Below the pieces are notes generated by a model. That model searched no databases. It had not been told where the DNA came from and saw nothing but the letters and a program-made list of their open reading frames with translations. From Ilumatobacter sp. (GTDB taxonomy: Bacteria > Actinomycetota > Acidimicrobiia > Acidimicrobiales > Ilumatobacteraceae): 5,216 nucleotides of DNA. Shown here one piece after another: positions 4,240 through 5,216 of the stretch. Each line of letters begins with the position of its first letter. Positions within the stretch are counted from its first letter, which is position 1. The DNA lies in contig JAJCXU010000576.1 of assembly GCA_029263275.1 (NCBI GenBank), forward strand, positions 1 through 5,216. The letters run 5' to 3'. A program made the translations under genes and the position numbers.

Positions 4240-5216
4240 CAACAATTGATCAGCAGCACGTTGGATGCATTGCTTCGGTTCGCTCATCGCGAGGTCGACG
4301 CCGAATTCGGCCGTGAGCGACACCACGGGCACCTTGTCGTCCCAGCGCGCTGCGGTGTCAGCGTCGGCATCGCCCACGATGGCGACGATTGGCACGCCGT
4401 GCTCGATCGCCATTTCGGTCATGCCGCCGATCACCTTGCCATCGAAGCTGGTGTCGTCAAGCCGACCTTCGCCGGTGATGATCAGGTCGACGTCGAGGTG
4501 GTCGTAGACGTCGAGTTCGTCGGCGACGAGTTCGAAGCCGGGGACGAGGCGTCCGCCGAGAGCGGCCAACGCGCCACCGAGCCCGCCGGCGGCACCGCCT
4601 CCTTCGATCGTGGTGACGTCCACGTTGAAATCGCTCGCGAACATCTGGGCCAAACGTTCGAGCCGACCGGTGAGCATTCGTATCTGTGCCGACGACGCGC
4701 CCTTCTGTGGGCCGAAGACGGTCGCTGCGTCGGTGAACAAGGTGTTGACGTCGCAGGCCACGAGGAGTTCGACCTGCTTGAGCCGTGAGATGGCGTTGAT
4801 GGCGCGGATCGCGCCGAAGCCGCCGTCCGTGGTGGCCGATCCGCCGAGGCCGACGATGATGCGCTTGGCCCCGAGGTCGAGGGCTTGGTCGATCAGCTCG
4901 CCAGTACCCGTCGTGGTGGCGTCGAGTGGGTCGTTGCTCTTCTGGCCGCCTGCCAGCACGAGGCCGCTCGCTTGTGCCATCTCGATGACGGCGGTGTCGC
5001 GATGCAGACGCCAGCCGGCCTCGATTGGATCGCCGAGCGGACCGGTGACGACTGACGTCCGATTTGCGCCACCGAGTACATCGAGCAGTCCGTCGCCACC
5101 GTCTGCGAGCGGGATCTCGGTGCAGTCGATGTCGCGCTCCCAGCACGCGTGCCCAATCGCACGGGCAACCTCATGCGCAGTCGCCGTCCCCTTGAACTTG
5201 TCAGGCGCCGCCAGAA
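4219..5216 (-). CDS. Glycerate kinase, GarK/GlxK family (5' end just outside window)
   Basis: ATP-dependent kinase that converts glycerate to 2-phosphoglycerate, feeding glyoxylate- or serine-derived carbon into lower glycolysis. The frame is open to the right edge; 331 residues are visible and begin at LAAPDKFKGTATAHEVA, which corresponds to the usual extreme N terminus of the family, so only a few residues are missing. An internal ATG at 4980 is not the start, because conserved sequence continues upstream (IPLADGGDGLLDVL and GPLGDPIEAGW). Other landmarks: EMAQASGL, ATTTGTGELI, the glycine-rich VGLGGSATTDGG, ACDVNTLF, VFGPQKGAS, EGGGAAGGLGGALAALGG, and ITGEGRLDDTSFDGKVIGG. The stretch between ATTDGG and ACDVNTLF is about 30 residues shorter than in typical members, which explains the total of about 335 instead of about 375. 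It converges on the LytR_C gene with a 9-base gap. Substrate stereochemistry (D-glycerate) is from the family. Confidence 0.93.
   Translation of the reverse strand, partial: LAAPDKFKGTATAHEVARAIGHACWERDIDCTEIPLADGGDGLLDVLGGANRTSVVTGPLGDPIEAGWRLHRDTAVIEMAQASGLVLAGGQKSNDPLDATTTGTGELIDQALDLGAKRIIVGLGGSATTDGGFGAIRAINAISRLKQVELLVACDVNTLFTDAATVFGPQKGASSAQIRMLTGRLERLAQMFASDFNVDVTTIEGGGAAGGLGGALAALGGRLVPGFELVADELDVYDHLDVDLIITGEGRLDDTSFDGKVIGGMTEMAIEHGVPIVAIVGDADADTAARWDDKVPVVSLTAEFGVDLAMSEPKQCIQRAADQLLAQHTGR

Noticed and set aside
4231..4788. Plus-strand open frame of 185 codons opposite glycerate kinase
   Set aside because: The minus frame carries a full set of glycerate kinase motifs; the plus frame has none and is explained by GC bias in codon third positions.

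Overview
The window looks like chromosomal DNA of a high-GC actinomycete. The gene pair at 3224-4209 (a small DUF3263 protein followed by a single-pass membrane protein with a LytR_C domain) is an actinobacterial signature, with the same order as Rv0430-Rv0431 (virR) in Mycobacterium tuberculosis. The overall style, including scattered GGGGTCAGGCCCC-type intergenic palindromes, suggests the Acidimicrobiia (Ilumatobacter-like), but that genus-level guess is inference. No phage, transposase, CRISPR array, rRNA or tRNA is visible.

Layout from left to right. 1-1098 (+): the C-terminal part of a PEP-utilising enzyme ending in the swivelling phospho-histidine domain, cut by the left edge. 1099-1243: a convergent intergenic gap with two near-identical hairpin repeats in opposite orientation. 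1244-2389 (-): an acyl-CoA dehydrogenase of the long-chain/isovaleryl type. 2390-2501: a gap almost filled by two near-perfect palindromes of a second family. 2502-3158 (-): uridine kinase (udk). 3159-3223: a compact divergent promoter region. 3224-3490 (+) and 3487-4209 (+): the DUF3263 / LytR_C pair, overlapping by ATGA. 4219-5216 (-): glycerate kinase, lacking only its first few residues beyond the right edge, and convergent with the LytR_C gene across a 9-base gap.

The genes do not form one pathway. Three are ordinary metabolism: fatty acyl-CoA oxidation, pyrimidine nucleoside salvage and glycerate phosphorylation. One is a phosphotransfer enzyme of unknown substrate, and the DUF3263/LytR_C pair probably acts at the cell envelope. 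The most unusual content lies between the genes: two different palindrome families, each present as two copies in opposite orientation, set within about five bases of the stop codons of the three genes at 1-1098, 1244-2389 and 2502-3158. One pair differs by a base change on one arm matched by its complement on the other, which suggests the fold itself is maintained. No gap without a gene exceeds 150 bases.
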